A DNA stretch of 64,000 bases from Allocoprobacillus halotolerans (lineage in GTDB: Bacteria; Bacillota_I; Bacilli_A; Erysipelotrichales; Coprobacillaceae). Made by a program: the position numbers and the translations under genes. Every line of letters starts with the position of its first letter. The first letter of the stretch is position 1. The stretch lies in assembly GCF_024399475.1 (NCBI RefSeq), contig NZ_CP101620.1, forward strand, positions 2,337,608 through 2,401,607. The letters run 5' to 3'. The notes beneath the pieces were generated by a model. That model was not told the DNA's origin. It saw nothing but the letters and a program-made list of their open reading frames with translations, and did not search any database. This document shows positions 51,077 through 60,968 of the stretch, piece by piece.

Positions 51077-51094
51077 ATTGAAGGAGGAGAAAAA

Positions 51095-51781
51095 ATGGCT
51101 AATTATATTGTATGGGGATTATTTATTGCAGCATTGCTTTTTTTAGGTTTTTTCTTTATGAAAAGGATTAATGAAGGTAAGGCACAACGTCAAAAAGCAA
51201 TGTTGGAATATGAAGAAAAGAAAGAAAGATATTCTTATTTAAGACCAGGAGTGTTAGATGTCTGTCCAAGAGAAGATGTGACAGCAGCGGCTTTATTTCA
51301 TTGTATGAGAAAGGAAAATGATGATTTTGATCATTATTTTGAAAATATGAATGAAAGTGAAAAAACAGTTTATGGAATTTATATGTTGACGACATCTTTA
51401 GAAGGACGTAATCCTTCATTGCATAGTTTCTTTTTAAGTCCAGCCACTCAACCATATGTTCCAATAGTTGTTGATATTTTCGAAAGAGTTGGATCACATG
51501 AATTGGCAGATTTAATGAAAGCCGCAAAACGTTTTGCTGAAATTATTGAAAACGATGAAGATGATGATGAAGATGATCCGGAAATGGGAGATTATGCACG
51601 TTATAATTTTTCTGATTTTACAAATGAATTTATCACACTTGTGAGCACAACAAATCTTAATGAGAAATTAACACAATATGTTTTAGAACACAAAGAAGAT
51701 TTTTATGATAATGATATTCCTGAACAGGAATCAATTGAGGGAGATGAAGATAATGAAGAAAGAGTTAGCGACGAAATATAA
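51095..51781 (+). CDS. Membrane-anchored DUF4375/DMP19-like protein, unknown function
   Basis: 228 residues. One N-terminal helix ([19 protein letters not shown]) is followed by a charged coiled region ([20 protein letters not shown]) and a domain with [20 protein letters not shown] then [19 protein letters not shown]. That domain resembles DMP19/DUF4375 (NGGf-x-qfF ... iGa-x-x-A-x-ll-x-x-A). The tail is very acidic. It lies between the T-box(Val) and valS and overlaps valS by 29 bases, so it is made under the same valine control. AAGGAGGAG precedes the ATG. The family assignment is inference. Confidence 0.7.
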   Translation: MANYIVWGLFIAALLFLGFFFMKRINEGKAQRQKAMLEYEEKKERYSYLRPGVLDVCPREDVTAAALFHCMRKENDDFDHYFENMNESEKTVYGIYMLTTSLEGRNPSLHSFFLSPATQPYVPIVVDIFERVGSHELADLMKAAKRFAEIIENDEDDDEDDPEMGDYARYNFSDFTNEFITLVSTTNLNEKLTQYVLEHKEDFYDNDIPEQESIEGDEDNEERVSDEI

Positions 51782-54374
51782 CCACAAAACGGTTGAGGAA
51801 GGAAAATATCGTACATGGTTAGATCATCATTATTTTGAAGCTGGTGATACTTCTAAAAAACCATATAGTATTGTTATTCCACCACCTAATGTTACTGGAA
51901 AACTTCATTTAGGTCACGCTTGGGATACGACTTTACAAGATATGATTATTCGTTATAAAAGAATGCAAGGTTATGATGCTTTATGGTTACCAGGAATGGA
52001 TCATGCTGGTATCGCAACGCAGGCAAAAGTTGAAGCGCGTTTAAGAGAAGATGGAATCTCTCGTTATGATTTAGGACGTGAAAAATTTCTTGAAAAAGCA
52101 TGGTCTTGGAAAGAAGAATATGCGTCTATCATTCGCAGTCAATGGGAAAAATTAGGACTTTCGCTTGATTATACAAAAGAGCGTTTTACATTGGATGAAG
52201 GATTAAGTGAGGCTGTTAAAACTGTTTTTGTTATACTTTATGAAAAAGGTTATATTTATCAAGGTGAACGTATTATTAACTGGGACCCAGTGCAACGTAC
52301 AGCATTATCGAATATTGAAGTTATCCATAAAGAAATTGAAGGACATATGTATTATTTTAATTATGAAGTTGTTGAAACTGGCGAAAATTTGATTATCGCA
52401 ACAACACGTCCTGAAACAATGTTTGCTGATCAGGCTATCTTTGTCCATCCTGATGATGAAAGATATCAACATTTGGTTGGTAAACATGCGATTAATCCGG
52501 CTAATGGAGAATCTTTGCCAATTATGGCTGATAGCTACATTGATATGAGTTTTGGGACAGCAGTTATGAAATGTACACCTGCTCATGATCCAAATGACTT
52601 TGCCTTAGCTAAAAAATATCATTTAGCAATGCCAAAATGTATGAATGATGATGGAACAATGAATGAAATGGCAGGACCATATCAAGGTATGGATCGTTTT
52701 GAATGTCGTGAGGCTTTGGTTAACGATTTTAGACAAAGAGGTGTTGTTGATCATATTGAAAAACATATGCATCAAGTTGGACATTCTGAAAGAAGTAATG
52801 CGATTGTTGAACCATATTTATCTAAACAATGGTTTGTAAAAATGAAACCACTAGCAAATGCTGCATTAGAAAATCAAATGAAGGATTCTAAGGTTTCTTT
52901 TGTTCCGCCACGTTTTGAAAAAACGTTTAAACAATGGATGGAAAATATTGAAGATTGGTGTATTTCTCGTCAGTTATGGTGGGGTCATCAAATTCCAGCA
53001 TGGTATCATAAAGAAACCGGAGAAATCTATGTTGGAAAAAATCCACCAGCAGATATTGAAAACTGGAAACAAGATGAAGATGTTCTTGATACATGGTTTT
53101 CAAGTGCTTTATGGCCATTTTCAACAATGGGTTGGCCTAACACTGAAAGTGAACTTTATAAGCGTTATTTCCCAACGAATACATTAGTTACTGGATATGA
53201 TATTATTTTCTTCTGGGTATCACGTATGATTTTCCAATCATTAGAATTTACTGGACAAAGACCTTTCCAGAATGTTCTCATTCATGGTTTGATTCGTGAT
53301 GAACAAGGAAGAAAAATGTCTAAATCATTAGGAAATGGTGTTGATCCAATGGATGTTATTGAACAATATGGTGCGGACACTTTACGTTTCTTTTTAACAA
53401 CCAACTCAGCGCCAGGAATGGATTTAAGATATATTCCTGAAAAATTAGATGCATCATGGAATTTTATTAATAAGATTTGGAACAGTGCTCGTTTTGTTTT
53501 GATGAATATTGATGATGATATGTCATATCAAGATTTATCATTTGAACACTTAAATTTAGCAGACCAATGGATCTTAAATCGTTTAAATGAAGTCATTACT
53601 TCAGTTGATGAAAACATGGACAAATTTGAATTTGTGAATGTTGGAAGTGAATTATATAACTTTATTTGGGATGATTTCTGTTCATGGTACATTGAATTAT
53701 CTAAGGTTCATTTAAACAGTGAAGATATGAATGAAAAACAGGCAACGCAAAATACTTTGGTTTATGTCTTGAATGCAATTGTCAGATTATTGCATCCATT
53801 TATGCCGTTTGTGACAGAAGAAATTTATCAGTCAATTCCACATTTAGAATCATCTATCTGTATTGCAAAATGGCCTACAGTAAATCAAGCGTTTAATAAT
53901 ACAATGATTCAAGATCAATTTGTTTATTTGATTGATATCATTAAAGGAATTAGAAATCTAAGAGCGCAATATGTTATAAAAAATGCGATTGAAATTACGT
54001 ATTCTATTCAAACACAAGATGGACAGCTTGAAAGTTTATTAGAAAATCTTTCTCCATATATTTATAAACTCTGTCATGCGCGATGCTTTGGCTATAATGT
54101 AGAAACATCATCTAATGTTGCGACAGAAATGATTAAGGGTGGAAATGCCTTGATTATTGAATTGGGTGATTATATTGATTTAGAGGCTGAAAAGAAAAAG
54201 ATGGAAGATGAAATTCAAAAATTAGCAAGTGAAATTAAACGTTGTGAATCTATGCTTTCTAATCCAAACTTCGTTTCAAAGGCACCGGCGCAAAAAGTTG
54301 AACAAGAAAGAAAAAAATTAGCGGATTATCAATCAAAATACAATACAATGAAAGAAAAATTAGAACTTATGTAA
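51753..54374 (+). CDS. valS: Valyl-tRNA synthetase
   Basis: Charges tRNA-Val and edits Thr. Class I motifs are [13 protein letters not shown] (HIGH) and [14 protein letters not shown] (KMSKS). The CP1 editing domain has [19 protein letters not shown] and [14 protein letters not shown]. Anticodon-binding helices and a C-terminal coiled-coil ([20 protein letters not shown]) close it. It has 873 residues and is intact. ATG 51753 fits GAGGGAG upstream and overlaps the preceding gene; expression follows the T-box(Val). Confidence 0.97.
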   Translation: MKKELATKYNHKTVEEGKYRTWLDHHYFEAGDTSKKPYSIVIPPPNVTGKLHLGHAWDTTLQDMIIRYKRMQGYDALWLPGMDHAGIATQAKVEARLREDGISRYDLGREKFLEKAWSWKEEYASIIRSQWEKLGLSLDYTKERFTLDEGLSEAVKTVFVILYEKGYIYQGERIINWDPVQRTALSNIEVIHKEIEGHMYYFNYEVVETGENLIIATTRPETMFADQAIFVHPDDERYQHLVGKHAINPANGESLPIMADSYIDMSFGTAVMKCTPAHDPNDFALAKKYHLAMPKCMNDDGTMNEMAGPYQGMDRFECREALVNDFRQRGVVDHIEKHMHQVGHSERSNAIVEPYLSKQWFVKMKPLANAALENQMKDSKVSFVPPRFEKTFKQWMENIEDWCISRQLWWGHQIPAWYHKETGEIYVGKNPPADIENWKQDEDVLDTWFSSALWPFSTMGWPNTESELYKRYFPTNTLVTGYDIIFFWVSRMIFQSLEFTGQRPFQNVLIHGLIRDEQGRKMSKSLGNGVDPMDVIEQYGADTLRFFLTTNSAPGMDLRYIPEKLDASWNFINKIWNSARFVLMNIDDDMSYQDLSFEHLNLADQWILNRLNEVITSVDENMDKFEFVNVGSELYNFIWDDFCSWYIELSKVHLNSEDMNEKQATQNTLVYVLNAIVRLLHPFMPFVTEEIYQSIPHLESSICIAKWPTVNQAFNNTMIQDQFVYLIDIIKGIRNLRAQYVIKNAIEITYSIQTQDGQLESLLENLSPYIYKLCHARCFGYNVETSSNVATEMIKGGNALIIELGDYIDLEAEKKKMEDEIQKLASEIKRCESMLSNPNFVSKAPAQKVEQERKKLADYQSKYNTMKEKLELM

Positions 54375-54404
54375 AGTGAAATTAAAAAAATTTCACTTTT
54401 TTTC
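54372..54404 (+). terminator. Intrinsic terminator after valS
   Basis: AAAGTGAAATT and AATTTCACTTT pair around an A-rich loop and are followed by T5. Confidence 0.85.
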
Positions 54405-54478
54405 ATTTTTTAAAAGAAAAATGCGAAAAAAATGTATATATAATAAATAGGGGGCTACTGATGAAAGGAAGGGTCAAC

Positions 54479-54643
54479 ATGAAAGAATTAACAGTACAAC
54501 AACAATGTGAAATTCAAGGTGGAGGTTTAATCGCTACGGCATTGCTTTATTTGATTTTAGGAGCAGCTGCTTATAAGATTATCAAATCCAAAAAGGGAAG
54601 AATTTCAATACCTAGACTTATCAGTATCGAATGGCGCGATTGA
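54479..54643 (+). CDS. Double-glycine leader peptide (bacteriocin- or signal-like)
   Basis: 54 residues. The leader MKELTVQQQCEIQGG has the spacing of GG-type leaders cleaved by C39-peptidase ABC transporters. The proposed 39-residue mature peptide starts GLIATALLYLILGAAAYKII, a hydrophobic helix, then a basic part KSKKGRISIPRL. This fits a class II bacteriocin-like or peptide signal. GGAAGGG precedes ATG 54479, a TATAAT box lies at 54439-54444, and a strong terminator follows, so it is a self-contained gene. No C39 transporter or immunity gene is in the window. Confidence 0.6.
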   Translation: MKELTVQQQCEIQGGGLIATALLYLILGAAAYKIIKSKKGRISIPRLISIEWRD

Positions 54644-54644
54644 T

Positions 54645-54677
54645 AATATGAAAGGCATTTTGCCTTTCATATTTTTA
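54645..54677 (+). terminator. Intrinsic terminator after the GG-leader peptide
   Basis: AATATGAAAGGCA and TGCCTTTCATATT form a 13-bp perfect stem with loop TTT, followed by more T. Confidence 0.9.
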
Positions 54678-54711
54678 TCTATCAAAGCATAGAATAGAAG
54701 GGGTGATGAAA

Positions 54712-55068
54712 ATGAAATTTGAATTGAAGGTTGTTATGATGGCTATCATTTGTTCTTTGGCTTTTATGTTAGTATTTACATATGGATGTTCATTAGGACA
54801 AAAGACATTATATGCTTATCAAGTTGGCATTTATAAGGAAGAAAGTAATAAAGAACAAAAATTATCTGAACTTAAAGAAATGGGAATTGAAGGATATACT
54901 TATACAAAAAATAATCAATATTATGTTTTATCTATGATTAGTGAGCAAAAAGATGAAGTTGAAAAACACGCTACAAAAGTAAAGGGAATTATGAAAACAT
55001 ATATTGTTCCAAGTGCTACAACCAAAGAAATGCTTTTAGAAACATTGTCAAAAGGGGATGCTCTATGA
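54712..55068 (+). CDS. Membrane-anchored SPOR-like protein
   Basis: 118 residues. An N-terminal hydrophobic helix (VVMMAIICSLAFMLVFTYG) anchors it, and the rest (YAYQVGIYKEESNKEQKLSE, NNQYYVLSMISEQKDEVEKH) has the repeat pattern of a SPOR domain (q-x-G-x-y ... yyV-x-x-g). SPOR domains bind denuded septal peptidoglycan. The position before radC-mreCD-minCD would suit a cell-envelope role; this is inference. ATG 54712 fits GAAGGGG at 54697-54703. It overlaps radC by 4 bases. Confidence 0.6.
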   Translation: MKFELKVVMMAIICSLAFMLVFTYGCSLGQKTLYAYQVGIYKEESNKEQKLSELKEMGIEGYTYTKNNQYYVLSMISEQKDEVEKHATKVKGIMKTYIVPSATTKEMLLETLSKGDAL

Positions 55069-55736
55069 TTAAAACGTTACCATTAGAAGAAAATCCACGT
55101 GAAAAAGCATTGACTTATGGCATTGAAACATTAAGTAATATTGAATTATTGGCTTTGATTTTAAGAACGGGTCATAAAAGTGAATCTGTTATTCAACTCT
55201 CACAACGATTATTAAAAGAAATAGGAGGTTTTGCTCAATTGACAAATGTTACTTATAGTCAATTAACGGCATTAAAAGGAATTAAACAAGCAAAAGCTAT
55301 TGAAATTTTAAGTATTATCGAAATTGCAAAAAGACTCAAAGATGTTTCTTCAATAGAGAAACCTCTTTTAAATCCTTATGATATTTTTGAAAGAGTGCAT
55401 AATCAATTAATGTTTTTAAAACAAGAACATTTTTTATTGTTATGCTTAGATAATAAAAATAAAGTTATAAAAGAAAAAACAATTTTTATAGGTTCTTTAA
55501 ATATGAGTGTTGTCACACCTAGAGAAGTCTTTAAAGAAGCTATAGCTGTTAATAGTGCTAAAATTATATTGGTACATAATCATCCTAGTGGTGATGCTTT
55601 GCCAAGTAAAGAAGATTTATTGTTAACGGAGCAATTCCAAAAGTTAGGGCAAATGATGTCTATTGAAGTGGTGGACCATATTATTGTTGGATGGAATCAG
55701 TTTTATAGTATTCAAGCAAAACAAATTTTTTTATGA
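55065..55736 (+). CDS. radC: RadC/YeeS JAB-domain protein
   Basis: 223 residues. An N-terminal HhH-like UPF0758 part (NPREKALTYGIETLSNIELL, LALILRTGHKSESV) leads to an MPN/JAB metalloprotease-like domain with the zinc motif LVHNHPSGDALPSKEDLLLT (HxH...S...D). Despite the name, a DNA-repair role is not supported in general, and the biochemical function is unclear. It lies before mreC as in Bacillus. Confidence 0.92.
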   Translation: MIKTLPLEENPREKALTYGIETLSNIELLALILRTGHKSESVIQLSQRLLKEIGGFAQLTNVTYSQLTALKGIKQAKAIEILSIIEIAKRLKDVSSIEKPLLNPYDIFERVHNQLMFLKQEHFLLLCLDNKNKVIKEKTIFIGSLNMSVVTPREVFKEAIAVNSAKIILVHNHPSGDALPSKEDLLLTEQFQKLGQMMSIEVVDHIIVGWNQFYSIQAKQIFL

Positions 55737-55835
55737 ATAATGATGTGAAAATATAGAGATTTGATAAAACATTTTTTATGAATTGCTTTTTTATATTGAG
55801 ATATTATAATGTATGAATGATAAGAGGTGATATCT

Positions 55836-56693
55836 TTGTATAGAAAAGGCAATAAATGGACAAAACAAAAAAGAAGAATCGTTATTATAACAGTGATACT
55901 TGTTTTATTTTCTGTATTGACACTTGTAACGAGTCGTTCAGCTTCAAATATAGAAATTATTTTTAAAGATACTATCGCAAATCTTGAATATTATATTATT
56001 AAAGCACCTATTCAATATGTGACAGGATTATTTGAAGAATATAATGACTTAAAAGATGTCTATGAAGAAAATGCTAAACTCAAAGAACAATTAGACAATT
56101 TAGCACGCGAAAGTGCGATGAATGAAGTTTTAACAAATGAATTAAATGATTTAAAAGAGATTATGGATATTGATCACTTACCAACAGAATATCAAGTGAA
56201 ATATACAAATGTCATTGCTAGAGATGCCCAAAATTGGAATAATCAGGTTACAATTAATCTTGGTAAACTTTCAGGTGTACAGGAAGGAATGGCTGTTGTG
56301 AACGCTCAAGGAATGATTGGTACAGTCACGAATGTGAGTGAAATTTCTTCAACTGTTTCTTTACTATCGAGCGAATCAGCAAAATCACAATTACCGGTGA
56401 TGATTTTAAGTGGTGAAGAACAATATTATGGCTTATTAAATCATTATGATATTAATACACATAAGTATTCAATTACTTTATTAAGTGATGTTGAAAAAAT
56501 TGAAAAGGATGCAAAAGTTGTAACAAGCGGGTTAGGTGGTGTAGGAAAAAGTCCTAAAGGTATTTTAATAGGAACTGTGGAAAGCTATACCAGTGGTGAT
56601 GATGCAACAGAATCAGTCTGTGATGTTACACCAAGCGTTGATTTCAATTCATTAAATGATGTTGCAGTTGTTCAAAGGGTGAATGAACAATGA
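55836..56693 (+). CDS. mreC: Rod shape-determining protein MreC, TTG start
   Basis: Membrane-anchored scaffold of the elongation machinery. It has one N-terminal helix (IVIITVILVLFSVLTLV), a coiled coil (NDLKDVYEENAKLKEQLDNL) and the beta-rich MreC domain (VIARDAQNWNNQVTINLGKL, GMAVVNAQGMIGTVTNVS, VTSGLGGVGKSPKGILIG). It has 285 residues. I prefer TTG 55836, since AGAGGTG at 55824-55829 would overlap an upstream GTG. Its stop overlaps mreD by 4 bases. mreB is not in the window. Confidence 0.92.
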   Translation: MYRKGNKWTKQKRRIVIITVILVLFSVLTLVTSRSASNIEIIFKDTIANLEYYIIKAPIQYVTGLFEEYNDLKDVYEENAKLKEQLDNLARESAMNEVLTNELNDLKEIMDIDHLPTEYQVKYTNVIARDAQNWNNQVTINLGKLSGVQEGMAVVNAQGMIGTVTNVSEISSTVSLLSSESAKSQLPVMILSGEEQYYGLLNHYDINTHKYSITLLSDVEKIEKDAKVVTSGLGGVGKSPKGILIGTVESYTSGDDATESVCDVTPSVDFNSLNDVAVVQRVNEQ

Positions 56694-57214
56694 GAAGACG
56701 TGTTCAAGATAGTTATTTAGTTAAATGTTTTTTAATTGTTTTTCTTTGTTTTGTTGTTGATAGTACAATACATTATTTTTTACCATATAATTTTACAAAG
56801 ACAGGTATAACAATCATTCCTTGTTTAGGATTAATGATGTTTGCTTTACTTGTTAGAACAATTGAAGCTGGAGCAGAACGATATTTTTTTGCAACTTTAT
56901 GCAGTGTCTATTATTCGATTGTTTATGCTAATTCTTTAGCCATATATATTCTTATTTATTGTTTAATCGCCTTTGTTCGTTCTTATCTTTTTAAATTAGA
57001 CACACTAAATATCGTTGAATCTATGTTATTTTGTATTTTGACAATATTCGCTCAAGAATCTATTGTATATTGGTTAATGTGGATTACCAATATGACAAGA
57101 TATCCTATGGTTTCATTTGTTGTGATGCAATTGTTACCGACATTATTGTTTAATGGAATTTTATCAATTGGAATTTATTGGATCTACAATAAAGTTAAAA
57201 TTGAGGTGGAATAA
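56690..57214 (+). CDS. mreD: MreD-like membrane protein
   Basis: 174 residues with about five membrane helices, in the usual MreD position between mreC and minC. Sequence identity to known MreD is low, as is normal for the family; FLPYNFTKTGITIIPCLGLM and the size are compatible. It works with MreC in lateral wall synthesis. Overlaps both neighbours by 1-4 bases, so it is co-translated. Confidence 0.8.
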   Translation: MRRRVQDSYLVKCFLIVFLCFVVDSTIHYFLPYNFTKTGITIIPCLGLMMFALLVRTIEAGAERYFFATLCSVYYSIVYANSLAIYILIYCLIAFVRSYLFKLDTLNIVESMLFCILTIFAQESIVYWLMWITNMTRYPMVSFVVMQLLPTLLFNGILSIGIYWIYNKVKIEVE

Positions 57215-57803
57215 TGAATATTGAGGTCAAAGGAATTAATGGTATACTTGTGATGAAGGTTCAAGAAAATTGTTCTTTTCATCAATTTTTAGAAGATTTA
57301 AATCAGCTTTTGGGTCAATCTCTGTTTTTACAGGAGGGATATTATCCAAGAGCTTTTTTGATTTTGGTTGTCGAGTTCTGTCTGATGATGAAATGGAGCA
57401 ATTTTTATTTTTATTAACAAATAAAGAAAGAATCCTATTTGATGGAATGACACTTCCTCAACAACCCCATCACATTCATATGAGAAAAGAACAATTACAT
57501 AATGGTGAAGAGATTTTTATTGATCAAGAAACTTTGTTTCTAGGTATTGTCAATCCGGGAAGTTATGTTTATTGTTATCAAAATGTCTATTTTCTCAATA
57601 CTGTGAAGGGAACAATTATCGCTATGAATGAAGATGTTAAAATTTTCGGACATGATTTTCAAAATGCCCAAATTATAATAAATCAACAGACATTACATGA
57701 TTTGACAACTTCTGCGCTTACAAGCGTCTATTATAAAGATAACCAGATTATTTTGGCGAAGGAGGAAAAATATGTGTCGAACTATTGTGATTACGTCGGG
57801 TAA
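57214..57803 (+). CDS. minC: Septum site-determining protein MinC, divergent, frameshifted
   Basis: Inhibits FtsZ ring formation away from midcell, guided by MinD. The N-terminal part (MNIEVKGINGILVMKVQENC...) and a C-terminal beta-helix are present, but the helix is diverged: IVNPGSYVYCYQNVYFLNTV replaces the usual (R/G)sGqxi-x-x-Gdv-x-v-x-Gd pattern, and KGTIIAMNEDVKIFGHDFQN replaces the G-rich turn. A -1 shift is in the T6 run at 57354-57359. It overlaps minD by 32 bases. Position beside minD is the main evidence. Confidence 0.8.
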
Positions 57804-58575
57804 AGGAGGCGTAGGAAAAAGCAGTATGACGATTAATTTAGGTTATGCTTTAGCAAATACCAATAAAAAAGTTTGTTTAATAGATGCTGATTTTGGATTA
57901 AAAAATTTGGATGTCATGCTAGGTTTAGAAAATCGTGTAATTTATGATTTGAAGGATGTGATTTCTAATAAATGTTCTTTACAACAAATACTCGTTAAAG
58001 ATAAACGTATGCAATCGCTTTATCTTTTACCGGCATGTAAATCATTATCTTTTGAAAACTTGAATTTAGATTATATGATGAATATGGTTGAACAATTAAA
58101 AAAAGATTTCGATTATATTTTAATTGATAGTCCAGCGGGAATTGAAAAGGGATTTCAATATGCTAGTGGTTTATCTAAAGAAGCTATTGTTGTTGTGAAT
58201 TTGGATACAGTTTCATTAAGAGATGGCGATCGTGTGGTGGGATTACTTTTAAAACAAGGTGTGGATCAGCTACATATGTTAGTTAATAAATACAATGAAT
58301 CAGATGTTTTAAAAGGGCGTTGCCCTTCTTTGAAAGAGGCGTATGATATATTGTCGATTCCCTTAATTGGCATTGTTTATGATGAACATGATATGATTGA
58401 AGCCAATAATAAAGGTATGCCTATTTATATGAATAAAAAAGAAAATCTTTATCGTTGTTTTGATCGTATTGTCAAAAGATTAGAAGGACAAGAAGTTCCT
58501 TTTCAAAAAAATAAAAGAAAAGCTTTATTTGAACGTTTTTTGGATAATATTTTTATCATTTTATTCATAAGTTAA
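57772..58575 (+). CDS. minD: Septum site-determining ATPase MinD
   Basis: ParA/MinD-family membrane ATPase. It has the deviant Walker A TSGKGGVGKSSMTINLG, LIDADFGLKNLDVMLGLE, Walker B YILIDSPAGIEKGF and VVNLDTVSLRDGDRV. As read it ends RFLDNIFIILFIS. One more base in the T6 run at 58536-58541 would end it at ALFERFFG with TAA 58545, a normal amphipathic membrane-targeting tail. So the last ten residues are doubtful. AAGGAGG precedes the ATG. Confidence 0.95.
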   Translation: MCRTIVITSGKGGVGKSSMTINLGYALANTNKKVCLIDADFGLKNLDVMLGLENRVIYDLKDVISNKCSLQQILVKDKRMQSLYLLPACKSLSFENLNLDYMMNMVEQLKKDFDYILIDSPAGIEKGFQYASGLSKEAIVVVNLDTVSLRDGDRVVGLLLKQGVDQLHMLVNKYNESDVLKGRCPSLKEAYDILSIPLIGIVYDEHDMIEANNKGMPIYMNKKENLYRCFDRIVKRLEGQEVPFQKNKRKALFERFLDNIFIILFIS

Positions 58576-58591
58576 AATGAGGTGAAAACTT

Positions 58592-59179
58592 GTGAATGAT
58601 ATTGATGAAATTAGAAAGCGAATGGAAAAAAGAAGGGTCCATCGTCATCCTGTCTTAACTGATCGTCATTTTAGTAAAATTTATAATGGAATGATTAAAG
58701 CGATGGTAGCTTTGCTAGTTGGCATAGCTATTTGTGCATATGTAAAAGCCAGTCCAAATGGTGATTATATTAAAGATTATGTTTTAAATGATTTACAGTT
58801 TTCAAAGGTCACAAAATGGATCAATCAACAGTTCCTATATTTTCAAAATCAAGATGAAGCAGCAACAGTTTCTTCAAAAGTCAGTTATACGCATGTCAAA
58901 GATAACTATTATACGAATCAGTCTAATGAAGTCTTAAATTTTGGCAAGGGGCGTGTTATCTATGTGGGTAAACAAAATCTACTAGGAAACTATGTCACAA
59001 TCCTTTTAGAAAACAATGTCGAAGTGACTTTTGGTAATATGCAAGACATCTTTGTAGGACTTTATGATCAAGTTGAGGAATCGACTATTTTAGGAACATA
59101 TGAAAATCAAGTATTAATTGTTTTTACACAAGGTGAACAGGAAATTGATTATTCAACATTTGAAGAAATTATATCTTAA
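58592..59179 (+). CDS. SpoIVFA-like membrane protein (degenerate M23 domain)
   Basis: 195 residues, GTG start with GAGGTG 7 bases upstream. It has a basic N-terminus, one membrane helix (IKAMVALLVGIAICAYV) and a C-terminal LytM/M23-like fold (GKGRVIYVGKQNLLGNYVTI, VEVTFGNMQDIFVGLYDQV). The zinc ligands of active M23 enzymes are absent. In Bacillus, SpoIVFA holds the SpoIVFB protease inactive in the forespore membrane until signalled. The pairing with the next gene supports the same role. Confidence 0.75.
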   Translation: MNDIDEIRKRMEKRRVHRHPVLTDRHFSKIYNGMIKAMVALLVGIAICAYVKASPNGDYIKDYVLNDLQFSKVTKWINQQFLYFQNQDEAATVSSKVSYTHVKDNYYTNQSNEVLNFGKGRVIYVGKQNLLGNYVTILLENNVEVTFGNMQDIFVGLYDQVEESTILGTYENQVLIVFTQGEQEIDYSTFEEIIS

Positions 59180-59902
59180 AATATCCATTCATCCTATAAC
59201 GCTCCTATATTTTCTTTTTTCTTGGTTAGGAGGATATTTAAAATGGTATCTTTCAACATTGTGTATTGTGTGTTTACATGAATTATGCCATCTTTTGATG
59301 GCATATTATTTTCATTTTCAAGTTTATAAGATTGAAATCCTGCCTTTTGGTGCTTATTTATCATTAGAAGATTTTTATTTCCAACCAATCTGGAAAGAAA
59401 TGTGTGTTGTTTTAGCTGGTCCTAGCAGTCATCTTTTTATATATATAGGAATCTGTTTATTAACCAAGGGTGTTTATCAAGACTATCTACTAACGATGAA
59501 TATGTTTGTTTTCTGGTTTAATTTATTACCTCTTTATCCAATGGACGGAGGACGTTTTTTTAGTTTACTTTTACAAAGTATTATGGATTTAAAAAAGCTT
59601 TAATATTGACATTGAAGTTTTCTGTTTTTGTATATTGCCTATTATTTCTCTTTTATTTACAAACCAATACATTTGTTATATTGAGTTATCTTTTTTATCA
59701 ATTAGTCTGTTTTTATCAATTTATTTATATTTATTTAAGAACATACTATAGTAAAATACCTTCTTTTTCTATATATCGTCCACCAATTGTTCATCAACAA
59801 TTATGTTATCGTAGAGGTTATCATAATTATTATTTAATCAATTGGATTTTAAAAGATGAAAAAGAAATGGTAAGTATTCTTTTAAAAAGTATAAAAAAAT
59901 AG
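59160..59902 (+). CDS. SpoIVFB-like intramembrane metalloprotease (M50), frameshifted
   Basis: Site-2 protease-type membrane enzyme. The zinc motif HELCH (HExxH) is at residues 40-44 within CIVCLHELCHLLMAYYFHF, and the third ligand is in NLLPLYPMDGGRFF. No PDZ or CBS domain is obvious. A -1 shift in the A6 run at 59591-59596 (MDLKK | ALILTLKFS) precedes the last helices. I place the start at TTG 59160, overlapping the spoIVFA-like stop; TTG 59118 is possible. In sporulators SpoIVFB cleaves pro-sigma-K; whether this organism sporulates cannot be told from the window. Confidence 0.8.
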
Positions 59903-59911
59903 GAAATCATC

Positions 59912-59939
59912 TTGTATTTTTTTGATGTTATGGTATTAT
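59912..59939 (+). promoter_or_regulatory. Promoter of rpsB-tsf
   Basis: TTGTAT at 59912-59917 and TATTAT at 59934-59939, 16 bases apart, followed by a ~100-base leader. Confidence 0.6.
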
Positions 59940-59944
59940 ACTAC

Positions 59945-60040
59945 GGGTATTAAAAATACACACATTGTGAATTCATAAACCGAGTGCCGCAAGGTGGGTT
60001 ATGTTAGAAGCAATGGAGGAAAAAACGAAAAGGAGGAAGT
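59945..60040 (+). promoter_or_regulatory. Leader of rpsB, candidate S2 autoregulatory RNA
   Basis: AACCGAGTGCCGCAAGGTGGGTT (about 59978-60000) can fold as a small hairpin closed by AACC/GGTT with a GCAA loop, unlike the AT-rich flanks. Leaders of rpsB bind S2 in several bacteria. I cannot match it to a named family. Confidence 0.35.
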
Positions 60041-60044
60041 TACA

Positions 60045-60911
60045 ATGGCAGTAATTTCAATGAAAAAATTATTAGAAGTTGGTGTTCATTTTGGACATCA
60101 GACAAAAAGATGGAATCCAAAAATGGCTCCATACATTTTCACAGCTAGAAATGGTATCTATATCATTGATTTAAAGAAATCATCTGATAAAATTGATGAA
60201 GCTTATGCAGCTTTAATGGATATCGTTGCTAAAGGTGGAAAAGTTTTATTTGTAGGAACTAAGAAACAAGCTCAAGAAGCTGTTCAAACTGAAGCTGAAA
60301 GATCAGGAAGTTTCTATGTGAATTCTCGTTGGTTAGGTGGAACTTTAACAAACTTCAAAACTATCCAAAAGAGAATTAGAAGATTAAAAGAATTAGAAAA
60401 AATGGAAGAAGATGGAACTTTAGAATTATTTACTAAAAAAGAAGCAGTTCTTCTTATGAAAGAAAAGGCTAAGTTAGAAAAGAACTTAGGTGGTATCAAA
60501 GAAATGAGAAGATTACCAAATGCTTTATTCGTTGTTGATCCTAAAGTTGAACATAATGCAGTTGCAGAAGCAAGAATCTTAGGAATTCCAGTATTTGGTA
60601 TCGTTGATACAAACTGTGATCCTGATGAAGTTGATTATGTTATCCCAGCAAATGATGATGCAATTAGAGCTGTTAAATTAATCGTTGCTGCAATGGCTGA
60701 TGCTGTATGTGAAGCAAAAGGTGAACCAGTGACTGTTGCATACGTTAAAGATGAAGATGACAAAGAAGTATCTATGAATGATGCTGTTGCTTCTGTAGAA
60801 GAAAATAAACAAAAAGGACCTAGATATAAAAATGCTGGACGTCCTAGAAATAACAGAAATGCTGAAGTAAGCAAACCAGCTGAAGTTAAAGAAGAAAAAA
60901 CTGAAGCATAA
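60045..60911 (+). CDS. rpsB: 30S ribosomal protein S2
   Basis: 288 residues. It begins [20 protein letters not shown] with [48 protein letters not shown] and [20 protein letters not shown]: an unambiguous S2. The C-terminal extension of about 50 residues is charged and low-complexity. AAAAGGAGG precedes ATG 60045. Codons are strongly biased to the favoured set, as for a highly expressed gene. Confidence 0.98.
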   Translation: MAVISMKKLLEVGVHFGHQTKRWNPKMAPYIFTARNGIYIIDLKKSSDKIDEAYAALMDIVAKGGKVLFVGTKKQAQEAVQTEAERSGSFYVNSRWLGGTLTNFKTIQKRIRRLKELEKMEEDGTLELFTKKEAVLLMKEKAKLEKNLGGIKEMRRLPNALFVVDPKVEHNAVAEARILGIPVFGIVDTNCDPDEVDYVIPANDDAIRAVKLIVAAMADAVCEAKGEPVTVAYVKDEDDKEVSMNDAVASVEENKQKGPRYKNAGRPRNNRNAEVSKPAEVKEEKTEA

Positions 60912-60918
60912 TTAATAA

Positions 60919-60945
60919 GAGGGAAGCTTATGCTTTCCTTTTTTA
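60919..60945 (+). terminator. Hairpin between rpsB and tsf
   Basis: GGGAAGC and GCTTTCC pair (one G-T) around TTAT and are followed by T6. Probably a partial terminator that lowers tsf expression relative to rpsB. Confidence 0.65.
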
Positions 60946-60968
60946 TAAAAAAGATGGAGGAGAAAAAA

